Origin: Theropithecus gelada
Lineage: Eukaryota > Chordata > Mammalia > Primates > Cercopithecidae
NCBI RefSeq assembly: GCF_003255815.1
Contig: NC_037683.1
Span: forward strand, 75,699,440-75,763,439
Length of the DNA: 64,000 nucleotides
Direction: 5' to 3'
Below, one piece after another: positions 33,742-43,874 of the stretch. The translations under genes and the position numbers were made by a program. Each line of letters starts with the position of its first letter. Position 1 is the first letter of the stretch. The notes beneath the pieces are model-generated. The model was not told the DNA's origin, did not search any database, and saw only the letters and a list, made by a program, of their open reading frames with translations.

Positions 33742-34127
33742 ACCATGAGAACACTTGGACACAGGGTGGGGAACATCACACACTGGGGCCTGTTGTGGGG
33801 TGGGGGGAAGGGGGAGGGATAGCATTAGGAGATAGATCTAATGTAAATGACGAATTAACGGGTGCAGCACACCAACATGGCACATGTATACATATGTAAC
33901 AAACCTGCACTGTTGTACACATGTACCCTAGAACTTTAAGTATAATAAAAAAACGAAAAAAAGTTACAAAACCTTTTTCTCAAAAAAAAAAAAGTCTAAT
34001 CTAAATGGGAATTGAGTACCACAACTCAGTATCACACCTTTCTGAAGTTTATCCATTTTCTGTAACTTACAACTTCTTCTGTATCAGTGTTCATCCTTCC
34101 TTCCCTTCCAGTAATTCTGTGGCTTGG

Positions 34128-34239
34128 TATATACTCATTGATCACCAAAAATTCAGCCCTTTAACATTATGTTATTTTATTGATATATACTCACTGATCA
34201 CCAAACATTCAGTCGTTTAACATTATGTTATTTTATGGA
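34128..34239 (+). repeat. 56-bp tandem duplication (2 units)
   Basis: Units 34128-34183 and 34184-34239 share the order ATACTCA-TGATCACCAAA-TTTAACATTATGTTATTTTAT with a handful of differences. Confidence 0.85.
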
Positions 34240-35657
34240 TATGTTAATTATTTTAATGAAAAACTTCAAATGTATAAAAAAATAGATTGTATAAGGAGCT
34301 CCCAATTACCTATCTCCCTGCTTTAACAATTATCACATAATCATCTTATTTTGACTATACCACTACCCATTTCTCCATCACCACCTTCTCCCCCAGATTG
34401 TTTTGAAGTAAGTTGTCTTATCTGTAAGTATATGTTGCTTTTGCCAGTATAACCAACTCCATTTTATGTTTGTTCCTTGGGTTCTTTGTGCAGTTTTCAT
34501 CATTTGATTATCAGTTCCCATTCAGGAGTTGGTCTTCTACTTTTGAACTTGCCGTGTGCATCTCATCATGATTGTGCCTTGCTGGAATTCAGTACATGTG
34601 AAGTATGATGTCTACAACCAGAATGGAGCCAAGGGGAAAAATAAAACTGACAACATGGGTGAGAGAAATGATACCACGGTCACCCACCTGTGTGTTGAAG
34701 AAAATCTTTAATCTTGTGTAGAATGAATGTTTATGTAATTGGTTGGCTAACAGCTCCTCAAAATCTTGAGGGGTATATAATGTTTGTATTATACACTACT
34801 TTAAAATAGGAAAAACCATTACCAACCACATCTTATATACTAGACCAAAATGTCTTAGTTAATGGATTTGCATTTTATCTGCTAGGAATTTGTAACTGCC
34901 ACTTAAGACTAAGACTAAAGTTTCTGTGACCACATCACCACTTTGTTTCTCAATCTTCTCGGAGGTAACAGATTATTGTTCAACCTGCTGATTTACTCTT
35001 TCTTACCCTTAAAGCAATAGCACCACCCTGTGGCAAAATTTAAAATGTTTCTTCACACTGGCAAATACAGCTTCAATCTTACAACGTTAAGATGCCAAGT
35101 GACTCTAGCGGACTGATGAAGTTTTGAGCCTCTTCTCAGATTAATGTTTTTAAATGTATAAAATACAATACATGGAATTACAAAGGAAATCAATTATATG
35201 AAAATACTGTTGTGGTCAGGTGTCCATGGACTCTAGTTAGGAAGCCATAATAGGAGGCTGGGAACATGACATTTTGGTTCCTTCAGAAGCAACTCCTCCC
35301 TATTATTCTTATAATTAAGGATAATTATTCTAGTTGAGTTTGCAGGTAGGCTTTCAGGAATTACATAATGGTTTTGGCTCCATCTCTATAAATATTTATA
35401 TGGTTTATAAGAAAGGAAAGGTTGTTGGAGACAGAAGGGGGGTTTATACAATAGAATCCATCTACATAGTGAAAACATGTTGGGTTTTGTATCTAGGTCC
35501 TTTAAATTATTGAAGTTTAGATATTCTTGCCAAAAAGGAAGGATAGATTCCAGAATTCTCCTGAAAGGGTAGTCTCAGGGCATAAGGGCTTATCCTGAAT
35601 GCTTTTATGAGGCTTACAAAGTAAGGCAAACTGGACAATTAATGTTTTACAGCCTGT

Positions 35658-35690
35658 ACATTAATTAACATTAATTAATGTAATTAATGT
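35658..35690. repeat. AT-rich near-perfect palindrome
   Basis: A 33-bp run built from ACATTAATTA and TAATTAATGT arms. Confidence 0.85.
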
Positions 35691-36066
35691 TATTCAACCC
35701 TGCTCAGTAAATTCTGCTCCAGATGCCTCAGAATTAAGTTCCCGCCTAGGGCTAATGAAATAAGTCTAGGTGCCACTAGAGGGCACTGTGAGGACTCTGT
35801 TGCTAGTTAGGTGAGGAGAGCTATTGGATGGCTGCCCCGTGCAATGGCGACTCAAGGATGAGGCAGGGGTGCAGGAAGGAAGACAGTTAACATTGCAGAT
35901 CTTAGGTTATAAGTAAATAGTAGTAATAAAGGCTTACCAAATATTTCAGGCTCCCCCATCTACTGGGTACATGGTAGGGTTGTACTTCTTAATCCTCCTG
36001 TAGTGGGTGGGACCATATGATTGGCCCTGGCCAACAGCCAATAAGTTGTCAGCAGGGATGGTATGT

Positions 36067-36120
36067 ATCTCTTTTCTCCTCCTTCTCCCTCTTTTTCTTC
36101 TCCTCCTTCTTCTTCTTTCT
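36067..36120 (+). repeat. CT-rich simple repeat (Alu tail in antisense)
   Basis: A run of TCT, CCT and TTC units directly precedes the antisense Alu fragment and probably derives from its tail. Confidence 0.8.
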
Positions 36121-36232
36121 TAAACTTTGTAGAGACAGGGTCTCACTATGTTTCTAAGGCTGATCTTGAACTCGTGGCCTCAAGCAATCCTCCTGCTTAG
36201 GCCTTCCAGAATACTGGGATTACAGACATGTA
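36121..36232 (-). mobile_element. Alu monomer fragment, antisense
   Basis: TTTGTAGAGACAGGGTCTCA through GGGATTACAGACATG is one Alu half in antisense. Confidence 0.85.
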
Positions 36233-36500
36233 TCTGTTCTTCACCAAGCATTGAGTTGTTGGTGCCAGACCCTCCAGAGTTCTCTTTCCCCTTGATATAG
36301 GTACTAACAATATTCAAGATGGTAGCTATTCTGTCAGCCTGGGTCCCTGACTAACTACAATGGGCAGAGTCCCCCAGCTGATCCACAGTAGACAAGTAAT
36401 GTGATTGAAAAATAAATCTCATCTAAAACCACAGGCATCCGGGGATTAATGCTTACTGCAGCAGAGCATACACAACTTTGACTATCACAGCTAGGTACTC

Positions 36501-37929
36501 AACCAAGTATCTGCATATTCGATCCTCTCAATATATTTATTTTTTCCTTTTTTCAGATGAGAAAATTGAGACTTAGAAACTGTAAGGACTTACCCAAGGT
36601 CATGGAGCAAGGTAAGTCCTTTGACCTTATATCATGCTTCTTAATTACTGTGTTATACTATATACCATGACCAGTTAGAATCTGTGTCACATGTTCCCAA
36701 TAAAGAAAAGAGAAATTCATGGAGCCACAAACGCAAGAGGAAGGATCACTTAAGCTAGCTTCTAGCCTATGGATCTTGGGACACCCTCAATATTTAGCAG
36801 ATAAGAGTGCTACCAATCTCTCCACTAACTTGAACTGGATTCGTCTTATTTCTCCACAAACTCTACCCTGGTTTTGCGAATCTTCCACCCAGATCCCTTG
36901 CCTCCAGTTCCTGCCTCCTCCAGTCATCTCACTTCTCACACTGCCTTCCACATCACCTTTTAAGTCATCATCTTAGCTCCCACTAGGACCACCTAGGGAG
37001 CTTTTCAAGTACACATGCATAATTCATATAGGGCCTGAGCAAGTCTTTTGTTCATATGTGGCTACAATGGAAGACCCTAATATGAAAGACTCTGATTTTC
37101 ATGTTTCTATACTATCAGGTCCCAGTTAACCTTTTCTCACTTATTGTCCACACAGTGCTCCACAGGTCAGTTACAATAGAGATTATTATCCCTTGAATAA
37201 AACATTAAGAATATATTTATGTCCCCAGGCCTCTGCTCCAGTTGTTCCCTTTCCCTGAAATTTCTTCCTCATCCTCATCAGTAAAAATTCTACCATCACT
37301 CAAATGTTTCCACCTTCGTGTAGTCTCCCCTTGCTGCCCCAAGTCACAATTCAGACTTGATTCCTTGGGCTCTTCCAGTATTCAGCTTCTATCTGTACCA
37401 GAGTTTTGATAATTCTGTCTTTATTACATTTATTTATACATGTCTGTCTTCCCCACTAACCTGTCAACTCCTGAAGGGAGGGGGCCCAGTGTTTTGTTTT
37501 TGTTTTTGTTTTTTGCCCAGTGTTTTGTGTGTGTGTGTGTGTTGGGTGGCGGGGTAGGGGGAAGGGATTGGATTTATTTTTAATAAGAAAGGCTGAATTG
37601 AGAGCTTACAGTTTTTTTCCTAAAATTTAATAACAGTACTAGTAAAACCCTACCCTCCTCAGCTGACCTTCTTTCAAGTATAAGAGTACAAAGCTTCTAG
37701 GTAAGCTGCTTTTATGACGTAAGAGCATGACTGATAGCACCAAACCTGTTTAAATTCACTGAGAGCCAGGTGAGGTCACATAGCAGAGGCATCTCATCTG
37801 AGCATGTTTTCAGACTCCAAGTATTTTCAGTGTTATTTTATCTTGGGATTCCACAAATACCTCCCACAATGCTTAATATCTAGCAAATACTCATTATACT
37901 TTAAAATGCAACTTACTTTTATGAATTTA
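36501..37929. other. Unassigned, with a GT-rich tract at about 37495-37545
   Basis: The phrase GCCCAGTGTTTTGT occurs twice around a (GTTTTT)n run and a (GT)n run (37484-37541). No gene is seen. Confidence 0.4.
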
Positions 37930-38140
37930 CGTATTTATTCATTTATTCCACAAATATGTATTGGAGTGCTGACACTGAGTTCTTACTTTGAGCAAGGCAC
38001 CAGAGACAGACAAAACGTCAGCCTTCATTAAGTCTACATTCTAGTGGAGGAGGCAAACAATAAACAGGATGAGTAGGTTATGTATGTAGTATGTTAGAAG
38101 ATAAGTGCTAAGGAGAAACATAAAGCAGAGATGGTAGATG
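37930..38140. mobile_element. Old L2-like or related repeat
   Basis: Contains TTCATTTATTCCACAAATAT, CAAGGCACCAGAGACAGACA, TACATTCTAGTGGAGGAGGC and AAACAATAAACAGGATGA, a widespread ancient repeat order. I place it near the L2/MIR group without a firm name. Confidence 0.5.
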
Positions 38141-38478
38141 AGCATCAGTCTGAGTGATTTGTGTGCACATTAAAGTTTGAGAAGCTGTACTCTAAATGGA
38201 GCCATCTTTACAGGGATTCTTTACAGAATAATGAATAGAGATACATTCCAAATCCCAAAACAACTATTTTGGGAAGCAAAGAGATCCCAGGTCAGTTTCT
38301 TGAAAATTCAGAGCCAAATGCTGACAGGACACCAGTATAAACTCCCAATGGAATCACAGAACTTCCTAAGAACTTTTCCTCATATTTTTTAGACAAGTAT
38401 GTATATACATATGTGTGCTTAATTGATGTGTGATTAGAAAAAAGGAACTAACATTGTTGTTGTTGTTGTTTAGTGCTT

Positions 38479-38858
38479 TGCTGTGGTTTAGATGTGGTTT
38501 GTTCCCTCCAAGGCACAAGTTGAAATTTGGTTCCTAAAGTAATGGTGTCAAAAGATGGTAGGGTCCATAAGAGGTGTTTATGTCACAGGGGTTCAACTCT
38601 CATGAAGGGATTAATGCCATTCTCACAAGAGTCAGTTAGTTCTCATGGGAGGGAACCTTATTATCACAAGAGTGGGTTATTATAAAGGTGAGTTCAGCTT
38701 TCTTGTTTCACTCTTGCTTCTTTTCTTGCCATGCGATCCCTTGTTTTTCCACCGTGTTAAGAAGCACCATAAGGCCCTCAACAGATTCAGGTCTTCAATC
38801 TCAGACTTCCCAGCCTCCAGAACCATAAGCCAAAATACTTACCTTCTCTTCTCTTCTC
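38479..38858 (+). mobile_element. MST/MLT1-type MaLR LTR, 5' part
   Basis: Sense MaLR LTR from TGCTGTGGTTTAGATGTGG to CCATAAGCCAAAATACTTAC. It is cut by an L1 and resumes at about 39627. Confidence 0.85.
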
Positions 38859-38940
38859 TCTTCTCTTCTTCTTCTTCTTCCTCTTCCGCCTCCTCCTCCT
38901 CCTCCTCTTTCTTCCTCTTTCTTCTTCTTCTTCCTCTTTA
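38842..38940 (+). repeat. (CTT/CCT)n pyrimidine tract
   Basis: About 95 bp of almost pure CTT, TTC and CCT units at the poly(A) end of the antisense L1. It is an expanded and decayed L1 tail. Confidence 0.9.
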
Positions 38941-39626
38941 TTAACTTAAGGGGCACATGTGCAATTTTTTCATATAGGTAACCTCATGTCATGGGGGTTC
39001 ATTGTACAGATTATTTTGTCACCCAGGTATTAAGCCTAGTATACCCATTAGTTATTTTTTCTGATCCTCTCCCTTCTCCCACACTCCACTCTCCAATAGG
39101 CCCCAGCATGTGTTGTTTCCCTCTATGTGTGCATGTGTTCTCAATATTTAGCACCCACTTATAAGTGAGAATATGCAATATTTGGTTTTCTGCTCCTGTA
39201 TTAGTTTGCTAAGGATAATGGCCTCCAGCTCCATCCATGATCCTGCAAAGGATATGATCTCATTCTTTTTTATGGCTGCCTAGTATTCCATGGTATAGAT
39301 ATACCACATTTTCTTTATCTGAGTCTATTATTGATGGACATTTAGGTTGATTCCATGTATTCACTATTGTGAATAGTGGTGCAGTGAACATATACGTGCA
39401 TGTGTTTCTATGATAGAATGATTTATATTCCTTTGGGTATATGCCCAATAATGGGATTGCTGGGTTAAATAGTAGTTCTGTTTTTAGCAATTTGAGGAAT
39501 CACCCCCTGCTTTCCACAATGGTTGAACTAATTTACCCTCCCACCACTAGTGTATAAGTATTCTTTTTCTCCTTGCCAGCATCCATTATTTTTTGACTTT
39601 TTAATTGTAGCCATTCTGACTGCAAA
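38941..39626 (-). mobile_element. 5'-truncated L1 (3' 690 bp), antisense, inserted in the MaLR LTR
   Basis: The L1 3' end (GGGGCACATGTGCA) leads into ORF2 C-terminal sequence, with a 76-codon open piece at 39490-39260. It stops at about 39626, where MaLR LTR sequence resumes with AAACCTCTTTTCTTTATAG. Confidence 0.9.
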
Positions 39627-39693
39627 CCTCTTTTCTTTATAGATTGTCCAGTCTCAGGTATTCTGTTATAGCAACCAAAAACAGACTAAGACA
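39627..39693 (+). mobile_element. MST/MLT1-type MaLR LTR, 3' part
   Basis: Continuation of the LTR from 38479: CAGTCTCAGGTATTCTGTTA and the terminal ACAGACTAAGACA. Confidence 0.85.
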
Positions 39694-39701
39694 TGCCTGT
39701 T

Positions 39702-39996
39702 GGCCAGGCACAGTGGCTCACGCCTGTAATCCCAGCACTTTGGGAGGCTGAGGCGGGCAGATCATGAGGTCAGGAAATCGAGAGCATCCTGGCTAATACA
39801 GTGAAACCCTGTCTCTACTAAAAATACAAAAAAATTAGCCAGGCGTGGGGGCAGGCGCCTGTAGTCCCAGCTACTCAGGAGGCTGAGGCAGGAGAACGGC
39901 GTGAACCTGGGAGTTGGAGGTTGCAGCGAGCCAAGATTACGCCACTGCACTCCAGCCTGGCCAACAGACCAAGACTCCATCTCAAAAAAAAAAAAT
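39702..39996 (+). mobile_element. AluY-type, full length
   Basis: It has CGTGAACCTGGGAG and GATCATGAGGTCAGGAAATC. TSD TGCCTGTT at 39694-39701 and 39997-40004. It abuts the end of the MaLR LTR. Confidence 0.93.
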
Positions 39997-40126
39997 TGCC
40001 TGTTATATGGCATTGTGTTACTATAACAGGAATAAACCTTAGTCCAGAAACAAGGATAAATCAGAAAGATTACAGTTCCATTTAATCAAATTAAATTCAT
40101 TTTGATGCCAAAAATATATGTATTAC

Positions 40127-40422
40127 ATTTTTTAGAATTGGGGGTCACATTCTGTTGCCTAAGCTGGAGTGCAGTGGTGCTGTCACAGCTCACTGCAACC
40201 TCAAATTCCTGGGCTCAAGTGATCCTTCTGCATCAGCCTCCCATGTAGTTAGAATTACAGGCATGTGCCACCATGCCCAGTTATTTTTTAAGAAACCTTT
40301 TCTGTAGAGACAGAGTCTTAGTATGTTGTTCAGGCTGGTCTCAAACTCCTGGCTTCAAGTGATCCTCCCACCTTAGCCTCCCCAAATGCTGGGATTACAG
40401 GTGTGAGCTACCACATTCAGCC
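40127..40422 (-). mobile_element. AluJ-type, antisense
   Basis: Diverged dimer. TSD TGTATTAC at 40119-40126 and 40423-40430. Confidence 0.93.
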
Positions 40423-40430
40423 TGTATTAC

Positions 40431-41532
40431 TTTTTTAATCAGGAGAAAAAAAACTATGTCTCTGTGTCCCATATTGCTTAGTCATTATTGAGCCCCTTTC
40501 CCTGTATCAGATACCACAGGAAACGTGTATCAGCCCCACTTCACATCCTCTAAGCCTCAGCTCAGATTCCAGCTGTAACAAAAAGGTCCCTGAAGGCTTC
40601 CACCTCTTTGCACTGACAGTATCTCACCTCAGACTTAACCTTTGTTTTTCTCACTTCCTGCTTCAGGGCTTCTCTGACTCCTTGCTATGTGTGCCCATAG
40701 GTGCCTACTCAGCACTTACCAGACACACAAACCGAGAGGTTGTTGCCCCAACTTGTAGGGGGCAGAAGCAGATGAATGAATGCTTCTCTTGCTTGTTCCT
40801 TGACCCTTCAAGAGAACAATTTTTGAGGCTGTAGCTGTAACCAACTAAATAATGCAACCTCATATTAACTTTCCTTTACTTTCTGTCTCATACTCTTGTT
40901 CCATTGGATTAATTCCTAAGTAAATTACCTGCATCCAAGCCCTTACCTCAAACTGTGACTTCAAGGTAATATCCAACTGAGTAACACAAAAGTTTCCATG
41001 AGTCTTAGCAAAAGAAAAATAAATAGAGAACCCTCTCCAGGCTTTAATCCACGTAAGCCACCACTGAGATGTTCATTACCCAAGCCCACTAGTCTCCTAG
41101 AAGTATGTAGTTAACATACCACTTTCTTTTGGGCACAGTAATATTTTCCAGGGCTGGGAGCCTCAGTATTACCATCCAGTCCCACCTATATTTCCACACC
41201 TGTGGAAATCTACACACCAGAACAGTAGCTCCCAATTCTCATGGAACATCTTTCATCTCTTTCATCAAGTTAGCAGAAATACCCATTCTGTTTCTACATC
41301 TTTGCATGCAAGGACTCCCACCTTCTCCTCCTCCTTGCCACCCTCCCTGCCTAATACAATCTCCTTGATGAATTGAAGCTTTCACAAAACACAAGAGAAG
41401 TCTTTGTCTTTGAACAACTGCTTTTCTCCTACTAGATAATCCCCAAGGAAAAGGTACATAATGGATCTTCTTGGAAATAGGAAAGAGAAAAAAAGAAAAA
41501 GAAAAAAAACCCATATGAATTAATATCACAAG
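40431..41532. other. Unassigned intergenic sequence
   Basis: No gene is supported. A 96-codon minus-strand frame at 41239-41529 overlaps the fold-back arm and is chance. Confidence 0.4.
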
Positions 41533-41658
41533 AAGGGTTCCTTAGCTGGGTGCATGTCTCTGTCTCTACAGAGATCATTTAGGACCTATTCTACAGTAAC
41601 TTGAAGCTTCAGAGCCAGCAAAAGTCCCACCTGGCTCCTTCTAGCACAGCGTGCACCT
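41533..41658 (+). repeat. Left arm of a 126-bp inverted duplication
   Basis: Its reverse complement matches 41953-42078 with about 8 mismatches. It contains the segment around GAAGCTTCAGAGCCAGCAAA. Confidence 0.95.
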
Positions 41659-41769
41659 GTGGCCTAAAACAGAGCCCACGCTGGAAGGTGATACCTGATC
41701 CCACTGCTGCTGGGGTGGGAGGTTTCAGCTAGCCATAGTGCTTGCATCTGTTTATTAAAAGCTGTTCTA

Positions 41770-41955
41770 GGCCGGGCGCGGTGGCTCACGCCTGTAATCC
41801 CAACACTTTGGGAGGTCAAGGTGGGCGGATCACAAGGTCAGGAGATGGAGACCATCCTAACACGGTGAAACCTCGTCTCTACTAAAAGTACAAAAAAAAA
41901 ATTAGCCAGGCGTGGTGGCGGGCACCTGTAGTCCCAGCTACTTGGGAGGCTGAGG
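41770..41955 (+). mobile_element. AluY-type, 3' truncated at a rearrangement
   Basis: A normal head (GGCCGGGCGCGGTGG) and left monomer run into the right monomer, which stops at GGGAGGCTGAGG without the rest of the element or an A tail. The right arm of the inverted duplication follows directly, sharing AGG at the join. A short piece (about AACATGGC-equivalent) is also missing near ACCATCCTAACACGG. Confidence 0.92.
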
Positions 41956-42078
41956 TGCACACTGCGCTAGAAGGAGCCAGGTGGGACTTTTGCTGGCTCT
42001 GAAGCTTCAAGTTACTGTAGGATAGGTCTTAAATGATCTCTGTGGAGACAGAGACATGCACCGAGCTCAGGAATCCTT
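41953..42078 (-). repeat. Right arm of the 126-bp inverted duplication
   Basis: Reverse-complement copy of 41533-41658, fused to the broken AluY. Confidence 0.95.
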
Positions 42079-42564
42079 ACTAGACTATCATTTCACATTC
42101 TGCATGTTTTACACAAGTACTGGAAAAAAATACATTTCTGTCATAAAAAATTCAAACCATATAGAAGTATAGAGAGTAAAAGTGAAAGTCCTTTCTCCTA
42201 ATCTCAAAGACACTCCTCTTCTAGAAATAAAGCACTCTCTTCCCTAGGAGGGACACATTTTCCTACACATGTGTTATACACAGTACAGGTTTTGTTTTTT
42301 ATAAAATGGAATCAAACCAACGATATGCCTTTTTCACTTTAGAGTATGAATTGGTGGATTGTCACCACTGTAAATACCTGGTTTCTAATCTCAACTGGAT
42401 AAAGGTTGACAATTCTTTTCTTTTCTGTTCTTATATTTATCTTTGTTCATTTCCCTCCCCTCTCACCCCACCATTCCCATGGCTTCTTCTAAACCGTTGA
42501 CTCTTTCCTCAAACTCTTGCCCTCTCACTTATAGACAACATTCTCCCTAAGAAATAGCAACCAT
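42079..42564. other. Unassigned
   Basis: AT-rich, possibly an old L1/L2 piece at 42120-42240. No gene is visible. Confidence 0.4.
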
Positions 42565-42868
42565 GGCCAGGTGTGGTGGCTCTTGACTATAAATCTCAGC
42601 ACTTTGGGAGGCCAAGGCAGGAGAGTTGTTTGAACCCAGGAGTTTAAGACCAGCCTAGGCAACATGGCAAGACCCGATTCTACAAGAAATAAAAATAAAT
42701 AAATAAATTAGCCAGACATGGTGGTGCACACCTGTGGTGCGAGCTCCTCAGGACAATGAGGCAGGAGGATCACTTGAGCCCAGGAAGTCGAGGCTGCAAG
42801 TGAGCTGAGATCACACGACTGCACTTCAGCCTGGGTGACAGAGTGAGACCCTATCTCTAAATCAATAA
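42565..42868 (+). mobile_element. AluJ-type with (AAAT)n linker
   Basis: Diverged dimer. The linker contains AAATAAATAAATAAATTAG and the tail decays to AAATCAATAAATAATAAAG. Confidence 0.9.
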
Positions 42869-42892
42869 ATAATAAAGACATAGAGATTATTA

Positions 42893-43156
42893 GTTTTTTG
42901 TTGTTGTTGTTGTTTTTAAGATGAAGTCTCACTCTTGCCCCCAGGCTGAAATACAATGGCGTGATCTCAGCTCACTGCAACCTCTGCCTCCTAGGTTCAA
43001 GCAATTCTCCTGCCTCAGCCTCCTGAGTAGCTGGGATTACAGGTGCCTGCCACCACACCTGGCTAATTTTTGTATTTTTAGTAGAGACAGGGTTTCACCA
43101 TGTTGGCCAGGCTGGTTTTGAACTCCTGACCTCAGGTGATCCTCCCTCCTCGGCCT
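42893..43156 (-). mobile_element. Alu (AluS-type), antisense, 5' end missing
   Basis: It starts with a (TTG)n-modified tail and ends at CCTCCTCGGCC, lacking the final part of the left monomer head. It lies about 25 bp from the sense AluJ. Confidence 0.9.
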
Positions 43157-43329
43157 GATCATTAGTTTTAAAAAATTCCTTCAATTACTGCCTACCTACC
43201 ACTTCAACTGCAGACTTACCTCACATGCATCTCATCCAGGCTCTCTCCCTTTTCAGTAAAAGCATGTCCATTTTTTTCCTTCATGTTCTATCCTCTCTAT
43301 TTGTTCTTTGCATCCCATTCCCACGCCAG
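43157..43329. other. Unassigned
   Basis: No gene or recognised repeat is visible. Confidence 0.4.
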
Positions 43330-43418
43330 GGACAGCTTGAGAGCCAGAAAGGCTAAGTTCCAGTCTTGTTCTGCCGCTTTCTAATTGTATGACTTCAGAC
43401 AAGTTAACTTCTTTGAGA
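43330..43418 (+). mobile_element. MIR fragment
   Basis: AAGTTCCAGTCTTGTTCTGC and TTGTATGACTTCAGACAAGT, then TAACTTCTTTGAG, match the central MIR region. Confidence 0.7.
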
Positions 43419-43874
43419 GTAGGAAATGTTCTGACCCACAATCAATGAATCACTTGTGATGATGCTAATCAAAAAGGTCTTTTATTATTCTCAAAGAGTT
43501 AAGTAGGTGTTAACCCTATCCAGTGCTGGAGCTAATTTAGTGAGAGGTGGGAGTATATGAGAAGGAGAATATTCACTGGTCCAGCCATTATGACTTATCT
43601 TTCTATCACATTTTCTTTATTTTTAATGATACATCATTTTCTCCATTAAAAAAAAAATTGGTAAAGATCGAGTAAATGCCACAAGCTTAGAATGTTGCAC
43701 TAAATTGTTATGTAAATCAAATCAACGTCTTTAAAACAAATCAGAGCTCTAAGAAACTTTATAGGAAAACAAAAAGAAACCAATAAACATAAAGCCATAT
43801 TTTTATACAAAGTATATACAGTGTGTATATACTATGTATCTTCTTTTTTCCATATAAATATTTCAGCATGTCTT
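43419..43874. other. Unassigned L1 upstream flank, containing a stray copy of an L1 5' UTR segment
   Basis: 43510-43567 repeats 44173-44231 of the neighbouring L1. The rest is unassigned. Confidence 0.5.

Larger units (their letters stand above)
31930..33955 (+). mobile_element. L1PA-type element with internal deletion (5' UTR fused to ORF2 3' end)
   Basis: It begins at the L1 5' end with CCAAGATGGCCGAATAGG and keeps about 920 bp of 5' UTR to near 32855. There it passes directly into the last part of ORF2 (from about 32862) and the 3' UTR with AATAAA. ORF1 and most of ORF2, roughly 4 kb of a 6-kb element, are missing. TSDs lie at 31916-31929 and 33956-33968 (AAAAAATGTTACA against AAAAAAAGTTACA). 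Both natural ends plus TSDs indicate a single insertion. The deletion either existed in the RNA (for example by splicing) or arose later. Confidence 0.9.
33969..35984. other. Unassigned intergenic sequence, with a 56-bp tandem duplication
   Basis: 34260-34640 may be an old L1 3' UTR piece (low confidence). No gene is seen. The small repeats at 34128-34239 and 35658-35690 are listed separately. Confidence 0.4.
35985..36500 (+). mobile_element. Probable MLT1-type MaLR LTR, interrupted by an Alu piece
   Basis: The right part carries GGGCAGAGTCCCCCAGC and a GAAAAATAAATCTC poly(A)-signal region, followed by GGGGATTAATGCTTACTGCA, the typical end of old MLT1-like LTRs. The CT-rich tract and Alu fragment at 36067-36232 split it. 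Confidence 0.45.
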
